From NCBI RefSeq assembly GCF_003493605.1, contig NZ_QQKA01000013.1, positions 1 through 45,583 on the forward strand: a stretch of 45,583 nucleotides of DNA. Direction: 5' to 3'. Below are positions 1-7,397 of this stretch, one piece after another (position 1 is the first letter of the stretch; each line of letters begins with the position of its first letter). The notes below the pieces were generated by a model. That model was given only the letters and a program-made list of their open reading frames with translations, ran no database searches and had not been told where the DNA came from. Source of the DNA: Haemophilus haemolyticus (GTDB lineage: Bacteria; Pseudomonadota; Gammaproteobacteria; Enterobacterales; Pasteurellaceae). The position numbers and the translations under genes are program-made.

Positions 1-191
1 TGGGCGATTAAAAACGGAATGTTATTACGGCAAACGATTTGAGACGTTCGAACAACTGGAAAAAACGATTCATGAATATATTCATTATTACAACCATGAG
101 CGCATTCAGGGGAAACTAAAAGGACTCAGCCCTGTGAATTACAGAACTCAGTCCTTGAACTAAATCAGTCTAACTTTTTGGGGTCAGATCA
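1..191 (+). mobile_element. 3' end of an IS3-family (IS150-like) insertion sequence
   Basis: The window opens inside an insertion sequence. It contains the last codons of a DDE transposase followed by a right terminal inverted repeat. Read inward from 191, that repeat is TGATCTGACCCCAAAAAGTT, nearly the same as the left repeat at 45457 (TGATCTGCACCCCAAAAGTT). The element ends about 25 bp past the stop codon of the purine permease gene. The rest of this copy is outside the window, so its target duplication cannot be checked. Confidence 0.85.
2..163 (+). CDS. IS3-family transposase OrfB, C-terminal fragment (cut by window edge)
   Basis: The frame is open from base 2 to a TAA at 161-163 and gives 53 residues with the typical end of an IS3/IS150 OrfB integrase core. 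GRLKTE and YYG lie near the front, then YIHYYNHERIQGKLKGLSP, the conserved YNxxRxHxxLxxxSPxxY-type tail. The protein would be the strand-transfer subunit of the transposase, made by frameshifting between OrfA and OrfB in this family. The N-terminal part with the DDE residues lies outside the window, so I cannot tell whether the gene is intact. Confidence 0.85.
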   Translation, partial: GRLKTECYYGKRFETFEQLEKTIHEYIHYYNHERIQGKLKGLSPVNYRTQSLN

Positions 192-216
192 CTTTTCCCC
201 TTTCTTATTTCTGTTA

Positions 217-1533
217 CTAAATCGCCCAACCGCCTGCATAGAATGCAACGAGTACGATTGCAATAATCATGGTTCCTGCATTTAAGCGTTTAATATCGCC
301 ACTCACAATTCTTCCAATTACTAATGCCGCAAAACCTAACATAATACCTGTTACGATGTTCGCTGTAAGTACGATAAATACTGCGCAGATTAATCCGCTC
401 ATCGCGCCAACGAAATCATCGAAATCTAATTTGCTTACATTGCTTAACATTAATAAACCAACATACATTAATGCTGGAGCAGTTGCGTAGCCTGGCACTA
501 AGAACGCTAATGGTTGGAAGAAAAGCATTAATAGGAATAACACACCAACAACGATTGCAGTAATACCTGTTTTACCGCCTGCTGCTGTTCCTGCTGCAGA
601 CTCAATATAAACGGCAGCTGGTGCTGTACCGAATAAACCTGAGAATAAGCTACTGATTGAGTCTGAAGTTAGGGCTTTACCGCCATTGATAATTTGACCA
701 TCCTTATCAAGCAAGTCGGCTTGACCTGCAACTGCACGAATTGTACCAGTTGCGTCAAATACTGCGGTCATCACGAGAGCAAATACCACTGGTAAGATTG
801 CAGGTTGTAATGCGCCCATAAAATCTAATTGTAAGAAAAGAGAGTTTTCGCCAAAAGTTGGCATTTTGAAAATTTCTCCGCCAAATTTTACATTTGGATC
901 AAAAATTAAACCGACAATAGTAATAGCGATAATTACCCATAAAATACCGCCTTTAATTTTCATTTTTTCAAGACCAATAATTAACGCTAAACCAATTAAG
1001 GACATCATGACTGGGAATGAAGTAAAATCGCCTAATTTTACTGGTAAGCCCGCTTGGTTGCTGACAACTAAACCAACACCGTTTGCCGCAATTAAAAGTA
1101 AAAATAATCCGATACCAATGCCTGCTCCGTGAGCGATACTGGCTGGTAAATTACGCAAAATCCATGCACGGATACCTGTGGCAGAAATTAAGGTAAACAC
1201 AACCCCCATTAAAAATACTGCACCTAACGCAACGGGAATAGCGACCTTTTGACCAATCACTAAGCTAAATGCAGTGAAAGCTGTAAGAGAAATTGCACAA
1301 CCAATTGCCATTGGTGCATTTGCCCATAAGCCGATTAAGATAGAGCCTAATCCTGCAACTAAACAGGTGGCAATAAAGACAGATTCCGCAGGAAAACCTG
1401 CAGCACCTAGCATATTGGGTACCACGATGACAGAATAAACCATTGCTAAGAACGTGGTTAGACCCGCGATAATTTCTTGACGAACAGTTGAACCACGTTG
1501 CTTGAGTTCAAATGTTTTTTCTAAAGTTGGCAT
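217..1533 (-). CDS. NCS2/AzgA-type purine permease (guanine/hypoxanthine or adenine)
   Basis: This 438-residue, very hydrophobic protein of the nucleobase:cation symporter-2 family (AzgA/PbuG/GhxP branch) should import a purine base with protons across the inner membrane. It starts [21 protein letters not shown], the usual first segment of the branch. It carries the [10 protein letters not shown] stretch (about residues 255-265) and the [12 protein letters not shown] segment (about 313-325) typical of AzgA-like carriers, with roughly 12 membrane segments. The start is supported by AAGGAA seven bases upstream of the ATG. A PurR-like operator overlaps its putative promoter at 1602-1617, which fits a purine transporter. 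I recall this as HI0125 of H. influenzae. The exact substrate cannot be decided from sequence; a hypoxanthine/guanine carrier is most likely. Confidence 0.88.
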   Translation of the reverse strand: MPTLEKTFELKQRGSTVRQEIIAGLTTFLAMVYSVIVVPNMLGAAGFPAESVFIATCLVAGLGSILIGLWANAPMAIGCAISLTAFTAFSLVIGQKVAIPVALGAVFLMGVVFTLISATGIRAWILRNLPASIAHGAGIGIGLFLLLIAANGVGLVVSNQAGLPVKLGDFTSFPVMMSLIGLALIIGLEKMKIKGGILWVIIAITIVGLIFDPNVKFGGEIFKMPTFGENSLFLQLDFMGALQPAILPVVFALVMTAVFDATGTIRAVAGQADLLDKDGQIINGGKALTSDSISSLFSGLFGTAPAAVYIESAAGTAAGGKTGITAIVVGVLFLLMLFFQPLAFLVPGYATAPALMYVGLLMLSNVSKLDFDDFVGAMSGLICAVFIVLTANIVTGIMLGFAALVIGRIVSGDIKRLNAGTMIIAIVLVAFYAGGWAI

Positions 1534-1580
1534 AGTGTTCCTTGAAGTTAAGTAAAAAATTGGAAGTAATAAGGTGCGCT

Positions 1581-1608
1581 ATTCTACATCATAAAAATAA
1601 GAAGTAAA
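1581..1608 (-). promoter_or_regulatory. Putative promoter of the purine permease
   Basis: On the minus strand TTTACT (1603-1608) and TAGAAT (1581-1586) are separated by 16 bp, about 50 bp upstream of the start codon. The -35 lies inside the PurR-like palindrome, as expected for repression by blocking polymerase. Confidence 0.5.
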
Positions 1609-1617
1609 CGTTTGCGT
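1602..1617. promoter_or_regulatory. PurR-like operator
   Basis: AAGTAAACGTTTGCGT matches the E. coli PurR consensus ACGCAAACGTTTGCGT at 14 of 16 positions, including the whole central AAACGTTTGCGT. It sits between the divergent permease and ppa genes, over the -35 of the permease promoter. The inferred role is purine-responsive repression of the permease. Confidence 0.7.
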
Positions 1618-1719
1618 AAGTTTTATTTAGGGGAAAGTGCGGTCAAAATTATGAATAGTTATAAAATAATCTATTTGCTGATTTTCTCAACAAATCAAAC
1701 TGCGAGTATGCGGAAAAAC

Positions 1720-1728
1720 TGCTATACT
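1720..1728 (+). promoter_or_regulatory. Extended -10 promoter of ppa
   Basis: TGCTATACT is an extended -10 element (TGn plus TATACT at 1723-1728), 38 bp upstream of the ppa start codon. The -35 region is poor, which is common for extended -10 promoters. Confidence 0.6.
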
Positions 1729-1766
1729 TGTCGCGTTTTTTAACTTGATAAAATGAAGGAAACAAA

Positions 1767-2297
1767 ATGGCTGATTTTAATCAAATTTTAACGCCAGGCG
1801 ATGTAGATGCCGGCATTATCAATGTAGTAAATGAAATTCCAGAAGGTAGCTGCCATAAAATCGAATGGAATCGTAAAGTTGCGGCATTCCAGTTAGATCG
1901 TGTTGAGCCAGCAATTTTTGCAAAACCAACTAACTATGGCTTCATTCCACAAACTTTAGATGAAGATGGCGATGAGTTAGATGTGTTATTAATCACTCGC
2001 CAACCATTAGCAACAGGTGTATTCCTTGAAGCTAAAGTAATAGGTGTCATGAAATTTGTTGATGATGGCGAAGTGGATGACAAAATCGTTTGTGTCCCTG
2101 CAGATGATCGTGATACAGGCAATGCGTATAATTCATTAGCAGATTTACCGGCAAACTTAATTAAACAAATTGAATTCCACTTCAATAACTACAAAGCACT
2201 TAAAAAACCAGGCTCAACGAAAGTGACCCATTGGGGCGATGTAGAAGAAGCGAAAGAAGTGATTCGTGAGTCTATTAAACGTTGGAATGAGCGTTAA
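1767..2297 (+). CDS. ppa: Inorganic pyrophosphatase (family I)
   Basis: This soluble enzyme hydrolyses pyrophosphate to two phosphates and so pulls DNA, RNA and protein synthesis forward. The 176 residues match bacterial family I length. The metal-binding signature DEDGDELDVL is at residues 65-74, with the catalytic aspartates D67 and D72. KPTNYGFIPQT (53-63) and the downstream PADDRDTGNAY segment are also family landmarks. AAGGAAACAAA precedes the ATG. It stands as a single gene between the divergent permease and the convergent tRNA operon. Confidence 0.97.
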   Translation: MADFNQILTPGDVDAGIINVVNEIPEGSCHKIEWNRKVAAFQLDRVEPAIFAKPTNYGFIPQTLDEDGDELDVLLITRQPLATGVFLEAKVIGVMKFVDDGEVDDKIVCVPADDRDTGNAYNSLADLPANLIKQIEFHFNNYKALKKPGSTKVTHWGDVEEAKEVIRESIKRWNER

Positions 2298-2321
2298 TTA
2301 ATAAACACATTTGATTGTAAA

Positions 2322-2354
2322 AGTCCCTGATTCTTTGAGTTGGGGATTTTTTAT
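2322..2354 (+). terminator. Probable ppa terminator
   Basis: GTCCC and GGGAT-type arms flank a loop of about 14 bases and are followed by TTTTTTAT, beginning 25 bp after the ppa stop. The stem is short and imperfect. Confidence 0.5.
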
Positions 2355-2375
2355 AGCAAATTTCAGAAATTTAGA

Positions 2376-2410
2376 TAATAAAAAAACACCTTTCGGTGCT
2401 TGCTTTATTT
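2376..2410 (-). terminator. Terminator of the tRNA operon
   Basis: Read on the minus strand, GCACCGAAAGGTG forms a tight hairpin followed by TTTTTTTATT. It lies just downstream of the last tRNA (Lys). Confidence 0.75.
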
Positions 2411-2415
2411 TTAAG

Positions 2416-2491
2416 TGGTGGGTCGTGAAGGATTCGAACCTTCGACCAACGGATTAAAAGTCCGCTGCTCTACCGACTGAGCTAACGACCC
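2416..2491 (-). tRNA. tRNA-Lys (anticodon TTT)
   Basis: The 76-nt minus-strand cloverleaf starts GGGTCGTTAGCTCAG and has the anticodon loop ACTTTTAAT with TTT, the T-arm GGTTCGAATCC, and an encoded 3' CCA. It is the last gene of a four-tRNA operon. Confidence 0.97.
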
Positions 2492-2541
2492 AATTAGACG
2501 ACTTTAAAGTAAATTTTAAAATCTTTAGATTGGTATTTAAA

Positions 2542-2628
2542 TGGTGCCCGAAGCCAGACTTGAACTGGCACGCCTCGAAAGGCGAGGGATTTTAAATCCC
2601 TTGTGTCTACCGATTCCACCACTCGGGC
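2542..2628 (-). tRNA. tRNA-Leu (anticodon TAA)
   Basis: The 87-nt class II tRNA with a long variable arm (CTCGCCTTTCGAGGCG) starts GCCCGAGTGGTGGAATCGG. The anticodon loop is TTTAAAA, giving TAA. The CCA is encoded. The order Gly-Cys-Leu resembles E. coli glyW-cysT-leuZ. Confidence 0.97.
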
Positions 2629-2655
2629 ATATAGACAACTAACATTTGCGTATTA

Positions 2656-2729
2656 TGGAGGCGTGTCCCGGAGTCGAACCGAGCTACATGGATTTGCAAT
2701 CCAGTGCATAACCGCTTTGCTAACACGCC
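2656..2729 (-). tRNA. tRNA-Cys (anticodon GCA)
   Basis: The 74-nt minus-strand gene starts GGCGTGTTAGCAAAGC and has GCA in the anticodon loop ATTGCAAA, with the encoded CCA after discriminator U. Confidence 0.97.
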
Positions 2730-2735
2730 ACGAAT

Positions 2736-2811
<76 letters not shown>

Positions 2812-2831
2812 ATTCGCTGTTAGTGGTGCGC

Positions 2832-2859
2832 ATTTTACGGAAATTCAGATAACTGTCAA
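2832..2859 (-). promoter_or_regulatory. Strong promoter of the Gly-Cys-Leu-Lys tRNA operon
   Basis: On the minus strand TTGACA (2854-2859) and TAAAAT (2832-2837) are spaced by 16 bp and followed by a GC-rich discriminator (GCGCACC). This is the layout of stringently controlled stable-RNA promoters. Transcription should begin about 15 bp before the first tRNA. Confidence 0.85.
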
Positions 2860-2996
2860 TTACAGATTTAAAAAAATTATCTAACCGTTTAAAAAAAGTT
2901 CATTTTGTTCAAATAAATCACAGAAAATGATGGAAAAATGGAATTTTATGTAATTTTCTAATTTCTACTTTTATCACTTTTTCCTTTGTGCCAAAA

Positions 2997-3014
2997 TGCT
3001 AAACGTTTTTAGCA
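2997..3014. promoter_or_regulatory. Palindrome upstream of metB, possible operator
   Basis: TGCTAAACGTTTTTAGCA is a perfect 7-bp inverted repeat with a 4-bp spacer, ending 42 bp before the metB start. It does not look like a MetJ box (AGACGTCT repeats) or a MetR site (TGAA-N5-TTCA). It is not followed by a T-run on either strand, so it is not an ordinary terminator. The binding protein is unknown. Confidence 0.4.
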
Positions 3015-3056
3015 CGTAAAGTGCAGTTGATTTTTTCATTATTTTCAGAGGATGTT

Positions 3057-4166
3057 ATGACACAACAATATGCTATCGATACTTTATTAGCTCAAGCAGG
3101 CAATCGCAGTGATGAGCGTACTGGTGCAGTTTCTACACCAATTTTTCTTTCTACTGCTTATGGTCATTATGGTATCGGTGAAAGCACGGGATTTGATTAC
3201 ACGCGTACCAAAAACCCAACTCGTACAGTGTTAGAAGAAACGATAGCTAAATTAGAGAATGGAGATCGTGGTTTTGCGTTTTCTTCTGGTATGGCTGCAA
3301 TTCAAGTTTTGATGACGCTTTTCACTGCACCAGATGAATGGATCGTTTCTAGCGATGTGTATGGTGGTACTTATCGACTATTAGATTTTTCTTATAAAAA
3401 TAACAATAGTGTAAAACCTGTTTATGTCAATACGGCATCTGCTTCAGAAATTGAGGCGGCAATTAACCCAAATACGAAAGCGATTTTTATTGAAACCCCA
3501 TCGAATCCTTTAATGGAAGAATGTGATGTGGTTGAAATTGCAAAACTTGCGAAAAAACATAACTTAATGTTGATCGTGGATAATACGTTTTTAACGCCAG
3601 CGCTTTCTCGCCCATTAGATTTAGGCGCTGATGTGGTGATTCACAGCGGGACTAAATACATTGCTGGGCATAATGATGCACTTGTCGGGTTGATTGTTGC
3701 AAAAGGCCAAGGACTTTGCGATCGCATTGCTTATATTCAAAATGGTGCGGGGGCAGTACTTTCTCCGTTTGATTCTTGGCTGACTATTCGTGGTATGAAA
3801 ACCCTTTCTTTGCGCATGAAACGTCATCAAGAAAATGCACAAGCTATTGCGGAATTTTTAAAAGCTCAACCGCAAGTGGAATCGGTGCTTTATCCAAATA
3901 AAGGTGGGATGTTGTCTTTCCGTTTGCAAGATGAAGATTGGGTTAATACGTTCTTAAAATCCATCAAATTGATTACTTTTGCAGAAAGTTTAGGCGGTAC
4001 AGAAAGTTTTATTACTTATCCTGCCACTCAAACTCATATGGATATTCCAGAAGCCGAGCGTGTAGCTCGTGGGATTACTAATACCTTGCTGCGTTTTTCA
4101 GTCGGTATTGAAGATGTAGAAGATATTAAAGCAGACTTACTACAGGCTTTTGCAAACTTAAAATAA
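3057..4166 (+). CDS. metB: Cystathionine gamma-synthase / PLP-dependent trans-sulfuration enzyme
   Basis: This is a 369-residue member of the Cys/Met-metabolism PLP family. It would join O-succinyl- or O-acetyl-homoserine to cysteine on the way to methionine. D175 (VDNTF) should contact the pyridine nitrogen. K200 in HSGTKYIAGH is the Schiff-base lysine. YTRTKNPTR (48-56) is the substrate/phosphate loop. I chose ATG 3057 because GAGG lies six bases upstream and the length equals the H. influenzae protein I recall as HI0086; an upstream in-frame GTG at 3021 has no ribosome site. A gamma-lyase or O-acylhomoserine sulfhydrylase activity cannot be excluded by sequence. It is 12 bp from the next gene, so the two are probably co-transcribed. 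Confidence 0.88.
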   Translation: MTQQYAIDTLLAQAGNRSDERTGAVSTPIFLSTAYGHYGIGESTGFDYTRTKNPTRTVLEETIAKLENGDRGFAFSSGMAAIQVLMTLFTAPDEWIVSSDVYGGTYRLLDFSYKNNNSVKPVYVNTASASEIEAAINPNTKAIFIETPSNPLMEECDVVEIAKLAKKHNLMLIVDNTFLTPALSRPLDLGADVVIHSGTKYIAGHNDALVGLIVAKGQGLCDRIAYIQNGAGAVLSPFDSWLTIRGMKTLSLRMKRHQENAQAIAEFLKAQPQVESVLYPNKGGMLSFRLQDEDWVNTFLKSIKLITFAESLGGTESFITYPATQTHMDIPEAERVARGITNTLLRFSVGIEDVEDIKADLLQAFANLK

Positions 4167-4178
4167 TTGGAGCAAACC

Positions 4179-5174
4179 ATGAAAATTGCAATCTATAGCA
4201 CTAAAAGCTATGACCGAAAATATATTGAGCTCATTAACGCGAAATATAATTTCGATTTAGAATTTTTTGATTTTATGCTGAACGAGAGTACCGCACGTTT
4301 GGCAGAACATTGCGAAGTAGTATGCATTTTCGTGAATGATAATGGTAGCCGAAAAGTATTAGAAAAATTAGCTGCACTTGGTGTGAAAATCGTGGCTTTG
4401 CGCTGTGCCGGTTTCAATAATGTTGATTTAAAAGCCGCTCAAGAATTAGGCATTCAAGTTGTACGCGTTCCCGCTTATTCGCCTGAAGCGGTGGCGGAAC
4501 ATACCATCGGTTTGATGATGACACTGAACCGTCGAATTCATCGTGCTTATCAGCGTACCCGAGAAGCGAATTTCTCTCTTGAGGGATTAATTGGTTTTAA
4601 TATGCACGGACGCACGGTCGGCGTGATCGGAACAGGCAAAATTGGGATCGCAGTGATGCGCATTCTGAAAGGTTTTGGCATGAATATCTTGGCATACGAT
4701 CCTTTCAAAAATCCAGTGGTGGAAGAACTGGGTGGACAATATGTTGAATTAGATGAGATTTATGCTAGATCTCATGTGATTACGCTTCATTGCCCAGCAA
4801 CGCCAGAAAACTATCATTTATTAAATCGCGAGGCTTTTGCAAAAATGAAAGATGGCGTGATGATCGTTAATACGAGTCGCGGTTCTTTGATTGATACTCA
4901 AGCTGCAATTGATGCGTTAAAACAGCGCAAAATCGGTGCGTTAGGTATGGATGTGTATGAGAATGAACGAGATTTGTTCTTTGAAGATAAGTCTAATGAA
5001 GTGATTCAAGATGATATTTTCCGCCGTTTATCTTCTTGTCACAATGTGTTGCTAACAGGCCACCAAGCGTTTTTAACGGAAGAGGCACTAACGAATATTG
5101 CGGATGTGACCTTATCAAATATTTATAAATTAAAATCTGGCAAAGAGTGTGAAAATATTGTTTTGCCGTCTTAG
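4179..5174 (+). CDS. ldhA: D-lactate dehydrogenase-type 2-hydroxyacid dehydrogenase
   Basis: The fermentative type of D-2-hydroxyacid dehydrogenase reduces pyruvate to D-lactate with NADH in the cytoplasm. The 331 residues are close to E. coli LdhA (329). The Rossmann motif GTGKIG is at 151-156. The catalytic triad is visible: R234 in NTSRGSLID, E263 in YENERD and H295 in TGHQAF. ATG 4179 follows GGAG at good spacing; a TTG immediately after the metB stop is a less likely start. Its 12-bp distance from metB suggests a shared transcript, an unusual pairing for this enzyme. Another small 2-keto acid is possible as substrate. Confidence 0.88.
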   Translation: MKIAIYSTKSYDRKYIELINAKYNFDLEFFDFMLNESTARLAEHCEVVCIFVNDNGSRKVLEKLAALGVKIVALRCAGFNNVDLKAAQELGIQVVRVPAYSPEAVAEHTIGLMMTLNRRIHRAYQRTREANFSLEGLIGFNMHGRTVGVIGTGKIGIAVMRILKGFGMNILAYDPFKNPVVEELGGQYVELDEIYARSHVITLHCPATPENYHLLNREAFAKMKDGVMIVNTSRGSLIDTQAAIDALKQRKIGALGMDVYENERDLFFEDKSNEVIQDDIFRRLSSCHNVLLTGHQAFLTEEALTNIADVTLSNIYKLKSGKECENIVLPS

Positions 5175-5234
5175 CTTTTGGCAATTAAAACGATTAGTTT
5201 ACATTTTTTAAAACGGTGTTATTCTGCACCGCAC

Positions 5235-5262
5235 TTGTAAGTTTAAAAAAAGCCCTTATATA
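5235..5262 (+). promoter_or_regulatory. Putative trxA promoter
   Basis: TTGTAA (5235-5240) and TATATA (5257-5262) are separated by 16 bp, about 30 bp before the trxA start. The -35 overlaps an uptake sequence at 5228-5236. Confidence 0.5.
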
Positions 5263-5293
5263 GGGATTCCATTCACAAAATAAGGAAAACAAA

Positions 5294-5617
5294 ATGAGCG
5301 AAGTATTACACATTAATGACGCAGATTTTGAAAGTGTTGTAGTTAATTCAGATATCCCCGTTTTATTAGACTTTTGGGCACCTTGGTGTGGTCCTTGCAA
5401 AATGATTGCACCAGTGTTAGATGAACTTGCGCCTGAATTTGCTGGTAAAGTTAAAATCGTGAAAATGAATGTGGATGACAACCAAGCAACCCCAGCACAA
5501 TTTGGTGTTCGTAGTATCCCAACATTATTATTGATTAAAAATGGTCAAGTTGTTGCAACTCAAGTTGGTGCATTACCAAAAACTCAATTGGCTAACTTCA
5601 TTAACCAACATATTTAA
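5294..5617 (+). CDS. trxA: Thioredoxin
   Basis: This 107-residue cytoplasmic disulfide reductase donates electrons to ribonucleotide reductase, PAPS reductase, methionine sulfoxide reductase and peroxidases. The active site WCGPC is at residues 31-35 within [12 protein letters not shown]. The cis-proline loop [11 protein letters not shown] and the conserved D25 region are present. AAGGAAAACAAA precedes the ATG. It has its own promoter and a strong terminator, so it is monocistronic. It lies tail to tail with the four-gene cluster on the opposite strand. Confidence 0.98.
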   Translation: MSEVLHINDADFESVVVNSDIPVLLDFWAPWCGPCKMIAPVLDELAPEFAGKVKIVKMNVDDNQATPAQFGVRSIPTLLLIKNGQVVATQVGALPKTQLANFINQHI

Positions 5618-5659
5618 TCGTTGCTTAAAGTTATAAGTAACATTAGAGCATTGATAAGA

Positions 5660-5687
5660 TTGCCCCTTAATGGGGCAGTTTTTTTGT
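5660..5687 (+). terminator. trxA terminator
   Basis: TGCCCC (5661-5666) and GGGGCA (5672-5677) flank a TTAAT loop and are followed by GTTTTTTT. The same hairpin could stop transcripts of the convergent OsmC-fold gene, although the T-run on that strand is weak. Confidence 0.85.
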
Positions 5688-5717
5688 CTAAAATTTTGAT
5701 GAACGACCTGATGAGAA

Positions 5718-6182
5718 TCAAAGTACTTGCTCAAATTCTATATTTAAAGGAAAGGCTTTGGTTATTGTATTGTAAATAAAACAACAGCGTAATGCATTTT
5801 GTGTGAGTTGTGTGAAGATGTCATCGGTTAAATCTGATGAAATAAAAATTTTAATTTTGCCGTCATTAATGATAGGTTGCTCACTATAGCCGCGAACGCC
5901 CAGTAAGGTTAAAGGATTGGCGAGGTTGAGCCAAATTTTTCCTTCCATTTCTACAATATCAGCACGTTGTTGAGCAAAATGTGCTTTTATACTGCTCAAA
6001 ATTCCCCCTAAAATAGAAACAGCAAAATAATCTACCGCACTTTTTTGTAACGATTGGTTATCGAAATTGACTTGTGAATAGAGAGAAATGCTGTCATTCG
6101 GGGTGAATAATTTAATTTCTTCTCCGCGTAATACTGCTCGATATTTCGCTGTAAAACATTCACTTTCAGGTACGTTATACAT
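5718..6182 (-). CDS. OsmC-fold protein lacking the first catalytic cysteine
   Basis: The 154 residues fit the OsmC/Ohr fold. There is a short N-terminal beta region, a central helix SAVDYFAVSILGGILSSIKAHF (48-69), then PLTLLGVRGYSEQP and a final helix with ALRCCFIYNTI (130-140). C134 aligns with the second cysteine of OsmC proteins (CPVxNTL). The peroxidatic cysteine expected in the central helix is replaced, in my alignment, by glycine near residue 60. A normal two-cysteine peroxidase is therefore unlikely; it may bind a thiol, or handle a persulfide or selenide through C133/C134. Its ATG overlaps the stop of the MetE-core gene by 8 bp, so it is translationally coupled as the last gene of the cluster. 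It contains one uptake sequence. Confidence 0.65.
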   Translation of the reverse strand: MYNVPESECFTAKYRAVLRGEEIKLFTPNDSISLYSQVNFDNQSLQKSAVDYFAVSILGGILSSIKAHFAQQRADIVEMEGKIWLNLANPLTLLGVRGYSEQPIINDGKIKIFISSDLTDDIFTQLTQNALRCCFIYNTITKAFPLNIEFEQVL

Positions 6183-7344
6183 AACGTTCCTTCAATATTG
6201 ATTTTGCTTCATTTAATACCTTAAGTTTGGCTTCAATAATATCAAAACCATTTAAAGGGCGGTTAGAAAAAGTGGCAAATCCACAATCTGGATTTAGCCA
6301 AATTTGCTCTGGTGGAAGGTAATTTAAGGCTTTTTCTGCGCGCTGAACAATCTGCTCTACGCTTTCCTCTTCATCAGAACGAGGATTGATGACGCCTAAG
6401 CCTAAAATACATTTTTGTCTTAAGATTTCACTTTCTAATAACGAACTTAATTCTCCCGCTCTTGGCGTAGAAAATTCGAGCATTAAAATATCAGGTAATG
6501 CCGATTCAAATAAATCCACTAGTGATGTATAAGGTCCGCGCAGTAATACGCTTTCATCTTTGCTCCAGTTGCCACGGCATACATGTAGTGCAGTTTTGAT
6601 ATTTTTATTTCTTGCATACTCAAAGATTTGAGTAATTAAACTTTTTGCAAACTGTAGTTCCGCTGCAAAATCTTGTTTTTCGCTTAACGCCGCACACATA
6701 AATGAACGTGTTTGATGATGGCTAAAAATAACTTCTGTCAAAACAGGCTCATCAAATTGAACTACGCTTACGCCTAGCTCACACAAATGATCAATTTCTT
6801 GCTTTAAGATAGCAACAACATCTTTTGCCATTTCTTCTTTTGATGAATAATGTTGCCCTGACACAGGCGAAAGCCACATGGAGCGAGCCATTAAGTAAGG
6901 CCCTGGCAAGGTTGCTTTAATTGGCTGCTTAGTTAGATTTTTCAGTAGCAACATCTCATCTGCTACCAAAGATCGTTTGTAGCTAATTTTTCCCACGCAA
7001 ATAGCATTTTTTATGGAAAGTGCGGGAACATCCAAGGTTTCTAGCATTGACTCAAAAATTTGCTTTTCTTTAATGTGATCGAGCATTTCACTCATGCTCA
7101 TTAAGGTCGCACCTTGAATTTTTTGTGCAATAAAAGAAAGGTAATTGTCGCGAAGTAATTCGCCACTCGTGATGATATCAATGCCAGTACGTTGTTGAAG
7201 TTCGACAATTTGTTTTGTTTCTTGAACAACGATTTGATCAAGCTCTGCTGTGGTTATTTTGCCTAGTGTGTGCTTTTTACGCGCCATCAAAAGTGCTTGG
7301 CTACGAGGCATTGAGCCTAAAAGGGAAGTTGTGAAAGGTTTCAT
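6175..7344 (-). CDS. MetE catalytic-core protein (UROD/MetE-like, zinc-dependent alkyl transferase)
   Basis: The 389 residues correspond to the C-terminal catalytic barrel of cobalamin-independent methionine synthase, without the N-terminal half of full MetE (about 750 residues). The first strand TTSLLGSMPR (5-14) is typical. All four zinc ligands are visible: H254 and C256 (HVC), E290 (MLEF) and C354 (NPDCGF). D199 in QFDEP matches the homocysteine-binding aspartate. An active zinc site that activates a thiol or selenol is therefore likely. The methyl or alkyl donor is unknown, since core-only members do not all use methyl-folate and relatives include coenzyme M alkyl transferases. A hairpin lies just upstream of its weak ribosome site. 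It belongs to the 5718-9345 cluster. Confidence 0.8.
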   Translation of the reverse strand: MKPFTTSLLGSMPRSQALLMARKKHTLGKITTAELDQIVVQETKQIVELQQRTGIDIITSGELLRDNYLSFIAQKIQGATLMSMSEMLDHIKEKQIFESMLETLDVPALSIKNAICVGKISYKRSLVADEMLLLKNLTKQPIKATLPGPYLMARSMWLSPVSGQHYSSKEEMAKDVVAILKQEIDHLCELGVSVVQFDEPVLTEVIFSHHQTRSFMCAALSEKQDFAAELQFAKSLITQIFEYARNKNIKTALHVCRGNWSKDESVLLRGPYTSLVDLFESALPDILMLEFSTPRAGELSSLLESEILRQKCILGLGVINPRSDEEESVEQIVQRAEKALNYLPPEQIWLNPDCGFATFSNRPLNGFDIIEAKLKVLNEAKSILKERYV

Positions 7345-7356
7345 AGAAAATCCACA

Positions 7357-7385
7357 ATGATGGGCGTTTATTACACGCCCATCAT
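7357..7385 (-). promoter_or_regulatory. Perfect 10-bp hairpin between the binding-protein and MetE-core genes
   Basis: ATGATGGGCG (7357-7366) and CGCCCATCAT (7376-7385) flank a 9-base loop. On the transcribed strand no T-run follows; instead TGTGGATTTTCT leads straight into the MetE-core start codon at 7344. It may be an RNA-stability or processing element, or a translation control that sets different amounts of the two proteins. Confidence 0.6.
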
Positions 7386-7397
7386 GACATATTGATC

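Noticed and set aside
866-1132. Plus-strand open frame opposite the permease
   Set aside because: It is a shadow frame in a membrane-protein gene with strong codon bias, and it has no family resemblance.
2997-3014. Palindrome before metB as a terminator of an upstream transcript
   Set aside because: No T-run follows on either strand, and the upstream plus-strand gene (ppa) already has a terminator 650 bp earlier.
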